64,000 bases of DNA from Variovorax sp. RA8 (GTDB taxonomy: Bacteria; Pseudomonadota; Gammaproteobacteria; Burkholderiales; Burkholderiaceae_C): contig NZ_LR594662.1 in the NCBI RefSeq assembly GCF_901827175.1, positions 2,542,001 through 2,606,000 of the forward strand. The letters run 5' to 3'. A program made the position numbers and the translations under genes. Each line of letters begins with the position of its first letter. Position 1 is the first letter of the stretch. Below are positions 53,368 to 61,995 of the stretch, one piece after another. The notes below the pieces were generated by a model, which saw nothing but the letters and a program-made list of their open reading frames with translations, was not told the origin of the DNA and did not search any database.

Positions 53368-55692
53368 ATGCCGGGCCATCGCACCACCGTCTCGTCGCTT
53401 CGCTTCCCGTGGCGCTGGCTCGAATGGCTGGGCTTGGCGATCCTCGTCGCGAGCCTGGTCCTCGTCGTGGACCGCACCGGATGGCTGCAGGGGCCGAACC
53501 GCTGGCTGCAGGACGCGCTGATGTTCCTGCAGGCCCGCCCCGCCGATCGCAGCGAAGTGGTGATCGTCGCGATCGACGACAAGAGCATCGCGGCCCTGGG
53601 CCGATGGCCATGGCGGCGCTCCTTCCACGCCCAGCTGATCGACCGCATCGACAAGGATGGGCCGCGCGCGATCGGCATGGACCTGCTCCTGATCGAGCCG
53701 GACCAGCGCTTCCCCGCCGACGATGCCGCGCTCGCCGCCGCGCTGGGCCGCAGCGGCAAGGTGGTGCTTCCGCTGATGATGCAGAGCCACAACGCCGAGC
53801 CGGTGGTGGTGGGGCCGTTGCCCGTCCTGCGCCGCCGCGCGGGCGCGCTCGGGCATGTGCACCTGGCCATCGATGACGACGGCGTGGCCCGCAGCGTGTA
53901 CCTGCGCGAGGGCCTGGCCGGACGCCAGTGGGACCACTTCAGCGTCGCCATGCGCAAGATCGGCGAAGACCTGGCCGATGCGCCGCCTCGAAAGGGCGAG
54001 GCCGAACCCGCCGATGCGGACGGCGTGCCCGCCTGGCAGCGCTCGCGCCGGCTGACGATCTCCTTTGCGGGGCCACCCGGGCATTTGCGGCAGGTGTCCT
54101 ATGTCGACGTCCTGGACGGCGCGGTGGCGCCGGGCACCTTCAAGGGCAAGTACGTGGTGATCGGCGCCACAGCGGCCGGGCTGGGTGACCTGTACGCCAC
54201 GCCGGTCTCGAACCGCTCGAGGCTGATGTCCGGCGTCGAGCTGTCGGCGAACGTGCTCGACAGCCTCGAGAGCGGTCGCAGCATGGCCCCGCTGCCTGCG
54301 CGGCTGAACGCGGCGTTCAATCTCCTTCCGGCGCTGCTCGCGTTGGCGGGCATGGCCTTCGCCGGGCCGCTTGCGGCACTGCTGCTCACGCTGACGCTGT
54401 TGCTGCTGCCGGTGGCCGCCGCTGCGGGAGCGGCGCGCTTCGGCCTGCAGTTCGCGCCTGCCGCAGGCATGCTCGGCGTGGCCGCCGCCTACGGGCTCTG
54501 GAGCTGGCGAAAGCTGGATGCCGCCACCCGCTACCTGATGGACGAATTCAGGCGCCTGCACGCCGACGGCCGCATGGCGGGCCCGTCCGGCGCCGCGCTT
54601 GGCAGCGGAGATTTCGTCGGCCGTCGCATCGATGCGATGGGGCAGGTGGCGCAGCAACTGAGAAACCTGCACCGCTTCGTCCGCGACAGCCTCGAGGGCC
54701 TCCCGGACGCGACGCTGGTGTGCGACAAGGGAGGGACCGTCCTTCTCGCCAACGCGGCAGCGGCCCGGCACTTCGGTGTCGAAGCCGGCGCTGAGCTGCG
54801 CGGCGCGCATGCGCCGGCCCTGATGGAGGACGTGCTGTCGCGGGCGGATCATCAGCCGGTGGTCACCGCCGAGCGCTTCGCGGCTGGCGCCGAGGCGCAT
54901 TCCGCTGCGGCGCGCGACGGGGCGGAGCGCGAGCTGCTGGTGCAGCAGGCACCCTCGTTCAGCGGCGACGGAGAGCACTTGGGCTGGATCGTCTCGCTCG
55001 TGGACGTGACGCCGATGCGGCAGGCCCAGCGCCAGCGCGACGATGCGATGCGCTTTCTCACCCATGACATGCGCGCGCCGCTGGCTTCCATCCTCGCGCT
55101 GTTGAGCCTGCAGCGAGAAAATCCCTCTGCACTGGCACCGGAGCAGTTCCAGGAGCGCATCGAACGCCATGCCAGGAAGGCGCTGGGGCTCTCGGACGAT
55201 TTCACGCAACTGGTGCGCGCCCAGTCGCACAGCTACCGCTTCGAGTCCTGCAACCTGGTGGATGTGCTGCTCGAATGCGTGGACGATGCATGGGAAGCGA
55301 CCCGGCGCCATGGGATCGAGATCGTCATGTCGCCTGCTGCGGACGTGGCGCACAGCCGCATCGACCGGGATCTCGTGGCCAGGGCCATCACCAATCTCCT
55401 GGGCAACGCGCTCAAGTTCTCGCCCGCGGGATCGTCGATCCGCTGCGCCATCGAGCCGCTGCCGCTCGAATGGGCGGTGCTCGTACAGGACGAAGGACCG
55501 GGCATCGACGAGGAGCTTCGGGCCCATCTCTTCGAGCCCTTTGCAAGGGGTCGCGCAGGGTTCCACGTCGAGGGAGCGGGCCTCGGGCTGGCCTTCGTCA
55601 AGACGGTGGCCCAGCGGCACGGAGGCAAGGTGGTGCTGGAGAGCGCGCCGGGGCAGGGCAGCGCGTTCAGGCTGGTCCTGCCGCGGGCCTGA
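53368..55692 (+). CDS. CHASE2 domain sensor histidine kinase
   Basis: 774 residues. One membrane span near residues 14-35 precedes a periplasmic CHASE2 domain (~40-305; VVIVAIDDKSIAALGRWPW, RAIGMDLLLIEPD, GKYVVIGATAAGLGD). Three further spans lie at about 312-385. A PAS-like segment (~440-550) is followed by HisKA with phospho-acceptor His566 (FLTHDMRAPLASILALLSLQ) and a HATPase domain (NLLGNALKFSPAGSS, DEGPGIDEE, GAGLGLAFVK). It should phosphorylate the OmpR-type regulator encoded at 50895. The CHASE2 ligand is unknown. Confidence 0.92.
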   Translation: MPGHRTTVSSLRFPWRWLEWLGLAILVASLVLVVDRTGWLQGPNRWLQDALMFLQARPADRSEVVIVAIDDKSIAALGRWPWRRSFHAQLIDRIDKDGPRAIGMDLLLIEPDQRFPADDAALAAALGRSGKVVLPLMMQSHNAEPVVVGPLPVLRRRAGALGHVHLAIDDDGVARSVYLREGLAGRQWDHFSVAMRKIGEDLADAPPRKGEAEPADADGVPAWQRSRRLTISFAGPPGHLRQVSYVDVLDGAVAPGTFKGKYVVIGATAAGLGDLYATPVSNRSRLMSGVELSANVLDSLESGRSMAPLPARLNAAFNLLPALLALAGMAFAGPLAALLLTLTLLLLPVAAAAGAARFGLQFAPAAGMLGVAAAYGLWSWRKLDAATRYLMDEFRRLHADGRMAGPSGAALGSGDFVGRRIDAMGQVAQQLRNLHRFVRDSLEGLPDATLVCDKGGTVLLANAAAARHFGVEAGAELRGAHAPALMEDVLSRADHQPVVTAERFAAGAEAHSAAARDGAERELLVQQAPSFSGDGEHLGWIVSLVDVTPMRQAQRQRDDAMRFLTHDMRAPLASILALLSLQRENPSALAPEQFQERIERHARKALGLSDDFTQLVRAQSHSYRFESCNLVDVLLECVDDAWEATRRHGIEIVMSPAADVAHSRIDRDLVARAITNLLGNALKFSPAGSSIRCAIEPLPLEWAVLVQDEGPGIDEELRAHLFEPFARGRAGFHVEGAGLGLAFVKTVAQRHGGKVVLESAPGQGSAFRLVLPRA

Positions 55693-55776
55693 AGCGGGAG
55701 AAGCATGGTTGACATGAACTCCACACTTCGGAGACCCGCACATGGCTGGCCGACGCTCGCGGCCTCATGATGGAAG

Positions 55777-56046
55777 CTAACGCACCCTGCCTCGTCGAAC
55801 AAGATTCACGATCGCGAGCAGGATGACGGCACCGATCAGCGAGGCCACGAGCCCCATGACGCTGAAGTCGTTCTGGTTGACGGTCGCGGAGCCCAGCAGG
55901 GGCGCGATGAGCCAGCCGCCGAGGACCGAACCGACGATCCCCACCACCACGTTGAGGATCATGCCCTGCTGCGCATCCGTCCTCATGATCATGCTGGCGA
56001 TCCACCCGATGATGCCGCCGACGATCAGCCAAATGATTATGTTCAT
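55777..56046 (-). CDS. GlsB/YeaQ/YmgE family small membrane protein
   Basis: 89 residues, three hydrophobic segments with GxxxG-rich text (IIIWLIVGGIIGWIASMIM, VVVGIVGSVLGGWLIAPLLG, GLVASLIGAVILLAIVNLV). This transglycosylase-associated/GlsB family is linked to envelope or general stress, with no known biochemical activity. The start at 56046 has GGAGAA upstream. It lies 24 bases after the DUF883-like gene on the same strand, so both are probably one transcript. Confidence 0.9.
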   Translation of the reverse strand: MNIIIWLIVGGIIGWIASMIMRTDAQQGMILNVVVGIVGSVLGGWLIAPLLGSATVNQNDFSVMGLVASLIGAVILLAIVNLVRRGRVR

Positions 56047-56070
56047 CTTGTTCTCCAGGCAGTTGTGGGA

Positions 56071-56385
56071 TCAGCGGCGGCCGCGCATCGCGCTCATGAG
56101 CAGCGCACCCAGGATGACGCCGCCTGCCGCTGCGATCGCGACGGCGCGGCCTGGTTGTTCGGACACGTAGTGAGTGCCTTGCTCGGCGGCTCTGCCCATC
56201 TGCTCCTTCGCCGCCGTCAGCTTCTTGCCGGCGGCATTGACTGCGTTCTGGGCGTACTCCTTTCCGGAGTCGATCACCTGGCGCGCTGCCTGCCTGGCGA
56301 GTTCAGCGGCGTTGGCCTTTTCCTCAGCGGTCTGGTTGATCGGTTGCGACGAACCGGACGTTTCGGACTCGGGATAGTTTTCCAT
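56071..56385 (-). CDS. DUF883/ElaB-like membrane-anchored protein
   Basis: 104 residues. An amphipathic, coiled-coil-like region rich in Ala, Lys and Glu (EEKANAAELARQAARQVIDS ... LTAAKEQMGRAAEQ) is followed by HYVSEQPGRAVAIAAAGGVI and a short C-terminal hydrophobic anchor (AIAAAGGVILGALLMSAM). This matches ElaB/YqjD-type proteins, which sit on the inner membrane by their C-terminus and bind ribosomes in stationary phase in E. coli. An AGGAGC ribosome site precedes the ATG at 56385. Confidence 0.8.
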   Translation of the reverse strand: MENYPESETSGSSQPINQTAEEKANAAELARQAARQVIDSGKEYAQNAVNAAGKKLTAAKEQMGRAAEQGTHYVSEQPGRAVAIAAAGGVILGALLMSAMRGRR

Positions 56386-56645
56386 GGCAGCTCCTTCGAT
56401 GAAAGGATGAAAAGGCGGTCGAACCGACCGGCGGACCTATTGATACGACGCCACGGATAGTGGCCACCGTCGGCGCTCAGCCGCAGCGCGTGTAGGGCGG
56501 TGGCCTATCGGGAACATCCACGCTCCGCCGGGACTCGCCCTGGGCGCTCAAGCCCCGCCTGCGCTTGCGCTGCGTCCGCTCCTACGCGGGCATTGCGAAG
56601 CTCGCGTCACTCTGGCTTCCACTCTGAAAGACTGAAGGAAGCGCC

Positions 56646-56891
56646 ATGAAAGACCAGCCGAAGACGCCGCAGCGGAACACGTCCACGCCTGCGCAGAAAG
56701 CCATGAAACAGCAGGCGAAGACGCCCGCCGAACGCGGTGAGATCGTGGGGCCCAACGACGGGCCCGCGACGACGGCCAGGAACCAGCCGGTTCGACCCGG
56801 CGACGCCGGCGTCGGCGAGTCAGGGAACCAGGGCAGCTCGCCGTACCAGGACCGCAAGCGGCCGGAGGAGTCCGAGCGCGAGAACGATTGA
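56646..56891 (+). CDS. Small hydrophilic protein of unknown function
   Basis: 81 residues, highly charged and without hydrophobic segments (MKDQPKTPQRNTSTPAQKAM...), Pro/Gln/Asn-rich and probably disordered. A good ribosome site (GAAGGAAG) precedes the ATG, which supports a real gene. No family recognised. It lies between the two small stress-type genes and the convergent MFS gene, with 14 bases to the MFS stop. Confidence 0.55.
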   Translation: MKDQPKTPQRNTSTPAQKAMKQQAKTPAERGEIVGPNDGPATTARNQPVRPGDAGVGESGNQGSSPYQDRKRPEESEREND

Positions 56892-56905
56892 TGCGCCTCG
56901 CGATG

Positions 56906-58120
56906 TCAGGCCGGACGCCGGCCGATCATCATCAGCAAGGCCGTCAACGCCATGAGTGTCAACAGGGCGCCGAGCCCCATCGCGGTGGCAGGCAGTCCGA
57001 TGAGCCCCGTGCAGAGGCCCGCCGCGATGGCCGGCACGCTGAAGGCCAGGTAGCTCAGCACGTAGAACCCGGCCATCAGCGCGGCGCGTTCCTGAGGTTC
57101 GGCCAGCGATACGAGGCTGCGCAGCGAACCGCTGAACGCCGAGCCGAAGCCCAGCCCCGCGATCGCCGCGCCGATGAAGAACGCGGCCGTCGAATGCAGC
57201 GCGATGCCGGCGAGGCTCGTGACGAGGCCCAGCGTCAGCGCGGCGGCGCCGACCACCAGCGCCCTGCGCGGCGGCCACTGGCGCACTGCGAAGATGGCCG
57301 CGGCGCTGCTGAGCACCATGGCCGTGATCAACAGGCCGCCGACCAGGGGCGCATCGTTGCCGGTGACGACGCGCGCCAAAGTAGGTCCGAGCGAGAGGTA
57401 GAAGCCGCCGAGCGCCCATTGCGCCGTGTTGACGGGCAGCACCTGCCACAGCATGGGGCGAGCGCGTGCGGGAATCGCGATGCTGGGCCGGAGCGAGCGC
57501 CATGCGCCCGGCCTGCGCACGACCGTTTCGGGCAGGTACAGCGCGGCGAGCATCTGCAACGCGAAGACGAGCATCAGCAGGTCGAACACGAGGCGTGTCG
57601 GCGAGGGCGCAAACTGCACCAGCACGCTGGTGCCGAACGCGCCGGCCGCCATGCCGACCATCGGGGCCACGCCGTTGACGAGGGGGCCGCGCTCGCGGTG
57701 CAGGTCGAGCAAGCCCGCGCTGAGCGCGCCGGTCGCGATCCCGGTAGCGATGCCCTGCAGGACGCGCGCCGACAACAGCCACGCGACCGAGTCCGCCCGC
57801 CAGAACAGCACCGTCGCGGCAATCTCCAGCACCAGCGCTCCCAGGATCACTTCGCGCCGTCCGCGATGATCGGACAGGCTGCCGAAGACCAGCAGTGCCG
57901 CGAGCAGGGCGAACGCATAGCTCGAGAAGACCACCGTCAGCATCAGTGCGGAGAAGCCCCAGGCTTCACGGTAGAGCGCATAGAGCGGCGATGGAGCGGT
58001 CGACGCCGCCAGAAAGCTGACCAGCAGCGAGGCCTTGAGCCAGAGGGCCGGGCCGTGGCCCAGGCGCGTTTGAGGCCAGCTTGTGGCAGGGGGAGCGTGG
58101 ACGGTCGGGACGGGCTGCAT
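56906..58120 (-). CDS. MFS transporter (drug/metabolite efflux type)
   Basis: 404 residues, 12 predicted membrane spans. The loop 2-3 motif GSLSDHRGRREVILGALVLE is the classic MFS motif A; SARVLQGIATGIATGALSAG is characteristic of the proton-antiport group; GFGSAFSGSLRSLVSLAEPQ lies in the C-terminal half. Divergent tetR gene with a shared 97-bp operator/promoter region suggests repression by that TetR and induction by its substrate. Substrate unknown. Confidence 0.88.
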   Translation of the reverse strand: MQPVPTVHAPPATSWPQTRLGHGPALWLKASLLVSFLAASTAPSPLYALYREAWGFSALMLTVVFSSYAFALLAALLVFGSLSDHRGRREVILGALVLEIAATVLFWRADSVAWLLSARVLQGIATGIATGALSAGLLDLHRERGPLVNGVAPMVGMAAGAFGTSVLVQFAPSPTRLVFDLLMLVFALQMLAALYLPETVVRRPGAWRSLRPSIAIPARARPMLWQVLPVNTAQWALGGFYLSLGPTLARVVTGNDAPLVGGLLITAMVLSSAAAIFAVRQWPPRRALVVGAAALTLGLVTSLAGIALHSTAAFFIGAAIAGLGFGSAFSGSLRSLVSLAEPQERAALMAGFYVLSYLAFSVPAIAAGLCTGLIGLPATAMGLGALLTLMALTALLMMIGRRPA

Positions 58121-58141
58121 CGAAGTTCCTCAGGCTACATA

Positions 58142-58206
58142 AAAGCAAAAAAATAGCGTTTGTGGATTGTGAGGGGTTTTTGCTCTTAACGCAATTCCTT
58201 TGCTTT
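58142..58206. promoter_or_regulatory. Mirror-image boxes in the MFS/tetR divergent promoter
   Basis: Arms 58142-58160 and 58188-58206 are inverted copies matching at 16 of 19 positions (AACGCnATTnnTTTGCTTT read towards each gene), separated by 27 bases. Each arm abuts a start region: 21 bases before the MFS ATG and 11 before tetR. The region is AT-rich, unlike the rest of the window. A -10-like TAGAAT (58206-58211) ends six bases before the tetR ATG, so tetR mRNA may be leaderless. Confidence 0.6.
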
Positions 58207-58217
58207 AGAATGGTTTC

Positions 58218-58802
58218 ATGAGCTCACTCCCCGCTTCCCGCCCCGGTGGACGCAGTGCCCGCGTCCAGGTCGCGGTCCACAAAGCAACGCGCGAACTGCT
58301 CGACGAGCAGGGCCGCGCATCGGTCACCGTGCCCATGATCGCGGCGCGTGCAGGGGTCACGCCGTCGACGATCTACCGGCGCTGGGGCGATCTCGCGGAG
58401 CTGCTCGCGGACGTCGCCGTCGAGCGCCTGAAGCCGGACAGCGAGCCGCTCGACACCGGCAGCCTGAAGGGGGACCTGCTGGCGTGGGCCGACCAGTTCC
58501 GCGACGAGATGTCCTCCGAGCTCGGGCGCGCGATGGTGCGCGATGTCGTTTCGGCACGCGGCATGGAGGCCTTGGGAGAGCCCTGTCCGTGCGCCGTGTT
58601 CGCGAAGAGCCAGCTCGAGGCCATCATCGAGCGGGGCAGGGTGCGCGGGCAGCAGGTCCCGGCGGTCGATGCGCTGATGGACCGCGTCGTCGCGCCGATC
58701 GTCTACCGGATGATGTTCGGCCTGCCGATGGCGACGCCGAAGGACGTCCGCAGCTGGGTCGAGGCGTGCGCGAAAGAGGCGGCATGCGAATCCTCGAGCT
58801 GA
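58218..58802 (+). CDS. TetR family transcriptional regulator
   Basis: 194 residues. The N-terminal helix-turn-helix is at about residues 20-62 (ATRELLDEQGRASVTVPMIA, ARAGVTPSTIYRRWGDLAEL), followed by an all-helical ligand domain of the TetR_C type. No ribosome site is visible before the ATG and the -10-like element is very close, which fits a leaderless mRNA. It is divergent from the MFS gene it probably represses, and its end overlaps the next gene by 19 bases. Confidence 0.88.
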   Translation: MSSLPASRPGGRSARVQVAVHKATRELLDEQGRASVTVPMIAARAGVTPSTIYRRWGDLAELLADVAVERLKPDSEPLDTGSLKGDLLAWADQFRDEMSSELGRAMVRDVVSARGMEALGEPCPCAVFAKSQLEAIIERGRVRGQQVPAVDALMDRVVAPIVYRMMFGLPMATPKDVRSWVEACAKEAACESSS

Positions 58803-59833
58803 AGCGCCGGCTTCGCGAAGCCGGCGCGGGCCCCATTCACGAGCACCGGATCTTGCGGCTATGGTCCCATGCGCTGCCGCGCGACAGTGGCAAGCGGCAG
58901 CCGGCGAGCTTCTTCCCTTCTTCGCTGCTGGCGGCCCTCCCGGGCATCGAGGCCGAGCTGGCGGGACTGGCGCGCATCCACGCCGTCCATGCCGGCGCCG
59001 ATGGTTCCGAGCGGTTGCTCGTGGCCCTCGCAGACGGCCAGACCGTCGAGAGCGTCCTGCTGCCCCGCGCCGGCTTGTGCGTCTCCTCGCAAGTCGGGTG
59101 CGCTGTCGGATGCCAGTTCTGCATGACGGGCCGCGACGGATTGTTGCGCCAGCTGGGGAGTTCCGAAATCGTTGCCCAGGTCGCCCTCGCGCGCCTGCGC
59201 AGGCCGGTACGCAAGGTGGTGTTCATGGGCATGGGCGAACCGGCCCACAACCTGGACAACGTGATGGAGGCCATCGACCTGCTCGGCACGGCAGGCAACA
59301 TCGGCCACAAGAACCTGGTGTTCTCCACCGTGGGCGATGCACGCGTTTTCGAGAGACTTCTCCAGGGACGCGTGCGGCCGGCGCTGGCCCTTTCTTTGCA
59401 CACGACCAGGGCCGACTTGCGCAGAAAGCTCCTTCCGCGCGCGCCGGACATGACGCCCGATGAACTGGTCGCCGCGTGCGAACGCTATGCCCGGGCCACC
59501 GGCTACCCCATCCAGTACCAGTGGACGCTCCTGGAGGGTGTCAATGACGGGCAAGAGGAAATCGAAGGCGTCGTCCGGCTGCTCTCCGGCAAGTACGCCG
59601 TGCTGAACCTGATCCCCTTCAACGCGGTGGATGGCGTTGCCTTCAGACGCCCCTCGTGGGAGCAGTGCAAACAGATGGCCCGCACGCTGCACCAACTGGG
59701 CATCCTGACCAAGCTGCGCTATTCGGCCGGCCAGGACGTCGACGGGGGCTGCGGCCAGCTGAGGGCGCGCACCGTTCACGTTCACGCCATCGGCGGCAAC
59801 CGTGCCAGCAACTTGTCCAGCGTGATCGGATAG
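58784..59833 (+). CDS. RlmN/Cfr-family radical SAM protein
   Basis: 349 residues. Radical SAM cluster C106-x3-C110-x2-C113 in SSQVGCAVGCQFCMTG; GMGEPAHNLDNVMEA; SLHTTRADLRRKLLP; QWTLLEGVNDG; and the C-terminal methyl-carrying Cys323 in GQDVDGGCGQL. All catalytic elements of dual-specificity rRNA/tRNA adenine methyltransferases are kept, but the N-terminal accessory domain is compact and divergent, so this is probably a paralogue rather than housekeeping RlmN. It overlaps tetR by 19 bases at the start. Its last 17 codons (59782-59833) overlap the end of the opposite-strand paoC. Confidence 0.8.
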   Translation: MRILELKRRLREAGAGPIHEHRILRLWSHALPRDSGKRQPASFFPSSLLAALPGIEAELAGLARIHAVHAGADGSERLLVALADGQTVESVLLPRAGLCVSSQVGCAVGCQFCMTGRDGLLRQLGSSEIVAQVALARLRRPVRKVVFMGMGEPAHNLDNVMEAIDLLGTAGNIGHKNLVFSTVGDARVFERLLQGRVRPALALSLHTTRADLRRKLLPRAPDMTPDELVAACERYARATGYPIQYQWTLLEGVNDGQEEIEGVVRLLSGKYAVLNLIPFNAVDGVAFRRPSWEQCKQMARTLHQLGILTKLRYSAGQDVDGGCGQLRARTVHVHAIGGNRASNLSSVIG

Positions 59834-61992
59834 TCGCGCACCCTGGCGCCGGTCGCGTTGTAGACGGCGTTGGCCACCGCGGCGCCGACGCCGCATATGC
59901 CGAGTTCGGCGACCCCCTTGGCCTTCATCGGCGAAGAGATCGGATCTGTTTCGTCCAGGAAGATCACGTCCTGGTGAGGGATGTCGGCGTGTACCGGCAC
60001 CTCATAGCCAGCCAGGTCATGGTTGACGAAGAAGCCGCGGCGCTTGTCGAGCGCGAGCTCCTCCATCAGCGCGGCCCCGGCGCCCATCGTCATCGCGCCG
60101 ATCACCTGGCTGCGCGCGCTCTTCGGATTCAGGATGCGGCCGCAAGCGCAGACGGCGAGCATGCGCCGGATCCGGATCTCGCCCGTGGCGGCATCGACAC
60201 CGGCTTCCACGAAGTGCGCGCCGAAGGTCGACTGCTGGTACTTCTTGTCGAGGTCGCCGTACTCGATGGCGTCCTCTGCCACCAGGCCGTTCGGCCCCGC
60301 GGCCTGGGCGAGCGGGACCGCGCGGTCGCCGGCGCGCACCATGCCGTCGGTGAACTCCACGTTGGCCGACGTGATACCGAGCTTCTGCACCACCGCCTCG
60401 CGCAGCTTCATGCAGGCCGCGTAGACGCCCGAGGTCGAATTGTTGGCGCCCCACTGCCCGCCGGAGCCGGCCGATACGGGAAAGGCCGAGTCGCCCAGGC
60501 GCACGAGCACCTTTTGCAGTGGAACGCCCATCGTCTCCGCGGCGGTCTGCGCGATGATCGTGTACGAGCCGGTGCCGATGTCCGTCATGTCGGTCTCTAC
60601 CGTCACCATGCCGCGGTTGTCCAGGCGCACGCGTGCGCCGGACTTCGTCAGCAGGTTGTTACGAAAGGCCGCGGCGACGCCCATGCCGACCAGCCATCGC
60701 CCGTCGCGGACCTGGGCCGGCAGCCCGTTGCGGCGGCTCCAGCCGAAGCGCTCGGCGCCGGTGCGCAGGCATTGGATCAACTGGCGCTGCGAATAGGGGC
60801 GCTCCGGCTTCTCGGGGTCGACCTGCGTGTCGTTGAGGACGCGGAACTCGACCGGATCGAGACCCAGCTTCTCCGCCATCTCGTCCATCGCGATCTCCAG
60901 CGCCATCATGCCCGGGGCCTCGCCGGGCGCGCGCATGGCATTGCCCTCGGGCATGTCGAGCACCGCCAGCCGCGTCGTCGTCAGCCGGTTCGCGCCGGCG
61001 TACAGCAGCCGCGTCTGGTTGACGGCGGTCTCCGCCTGGCCATCGGGCAGGTCGCCGGACCAGCCCTCGTGGGCAATGGCGGTGATCTTGCCGTCGCGCC
61101 CGGCGCCGATGCGAATGCGCTGGATCGTCGCCGGCCGGTGCGTGGTGTTGTTCATCATCAGCGGCCGTGGGAGCGCCACCTTGACAGGCCGCCGTGCCGC
61201 CCGCGCGCCCAACGCGGCGAGCACCGCATCCGCGCGCACGAACAGCTTGCCGCCGAAGCCGCCGCCGATGAAGGGCGAGACCAGCCGGACGTTGGCCTTG
61301 GGAATGCCGAGCGTTTTTGCAACGTCGCCGGCGCCCCAGTCGATCATCTGGTTCGACGTCCAGACCGTGAGCTTGTCGCCCTTCCAGGCCGCGATCGAGG
61401 CATGCGGCTCCATCATCGCGTGCGACTCGTCGGGCGTGGTGTAGGTGGCGTCGATCTGCACCGGGGCCGCGGCGTACGCCGCGGCGAAATCGCCCACCTT
61501 CGACTCCGGCGGGCCGCTGAACTCCGTCGGCTTGGGCATCTGGGCCGAATCCTTCTGCGCAGCCAGGTCGAAGCGGCCTTCCGAGCGCGTGTACTCGATG
61601 CGCACCAGTTGCGCGGCGGCACGCGCCTGCTCGAAGGTCCTCGCGACGACCAGCGCCACCGCCTGGTGGTAGTGGTCGATCTCGGGCCCGCCCAGCAGCT
61701 TGGCCGTATTGAAGGTGCCCTTGTCGAGCTTGCCGGCATTGTCCGCGGTGACGATGGCCAGCACGCCGGGTGCCGCCCGCGCGGCGCGCAGGTCCATCGA
61801 GGCGATGCGGCCCTTGGCGATGCCGGCCCCCACAACGTATCCATAGGCCGCGTCAGGCGCCACATCGTGGCGCTCGTACGCGTAGGGGGCCGTGCCCGTG
61901 GTCTTGAGCGGGCCGTCGATCCGGTCCGTCGGCTTGCCGATCACCTTGAGCTGGTCGATCGGGTTGGTCGTGGCGGGGGTGTCGAACTTCAT
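59782..61992 (-). CDS. paoC: PaoC-like molybdopterin-binding aldehyde oxidoreductase subunit
   Basis: 736-residue large subunit of the xanthine dehydrogenase family (E. coli PaoC/YagR type), catalysing oxidation of aldehydes with a molybdenum cofactor. N-terminal GKPTDRIDGPLKTTGTAPYA, molybdopterin motifs SPFIGGGFGGKLFVR, EGNAMRAPGEAPGMMALEIA and GSGGQWGANNSTSGVYAACM, and the active-site Glu in KAKGVAELGICGVGAAVANA. It starts three bases after paoB. Its 3' end overlaps the RlmN-like gene on the other strand by 52 bases. Confidence 0.92.
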   Translation of the reverse strand: MKFDTPATTNPIDQLKVIGKPTDRIDGPLKTTGTAPYAYERHDVAPDAAYGYVVGAGIAKGRIASMDLRAARAAPGVLAIVTADNAGKLDKGTFNTAKLLGGPEIDHYHQAVALVVARTFEQARAAAQLVRIEYTRSEGRFDLAAQKDSAQMPKPTEFSGPPESKVGDFAAAYAAAPVQIDATYTTPDESHAMMEPHASIAAWKGDKLTVWTSNQMIDWGAGDVAKTLGIPKANVRLVSPFIGGGFGGKLFVRADAVLAALGARAARRPVKVALPRPLMMNNTTHRPATIQRIRIGAGRDGKITAIAHEGWSGDLPDGQAETAVNQTRLLYAGANRLTTTRLAVLDMPEGNAMRAPGEAPGMMALEIAMDEMAEKLGLDPVEFRVLNDTQVDPEKPERPYSQRQLIQCLRTGAERFGWSRRNGLPAQVRDGRWLVGMGVAAAFRNNLLTKSGARVRLDNRGMVTVETDMTDIGTGSYTIIAQTAAETMGVPLQKVLVRLGDSAFPVSAGSGGQWGANNSTSGVYAACMKLREAVVQKLGITSANVEFTDGMVRAGDRAVPLAQAAGPNGLVAEDAIEYGDLDKKYQQSTFGAHFVEAGVDAATGEIRIRRMLAVCACGRILNPKSARSQVIGAMTMGAGAALMEELALDKRRGFFVNHDLAGYEVPVHADIPHQDVIFLDETDPISSPMKAKGVAELGICGVGAAVANAVYNATGARVRDYPITLDKLLARLPPMA

Positions 61993-61995
61993 GGC

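Noticed and set aside
56440..56453. Possible FNR-like site TTGAT-ACGA-CGCCA
   Set aside because: Second half has a mismatch at a critical position (CCA instead of CAA) and no anaerobic gene is adjacent.
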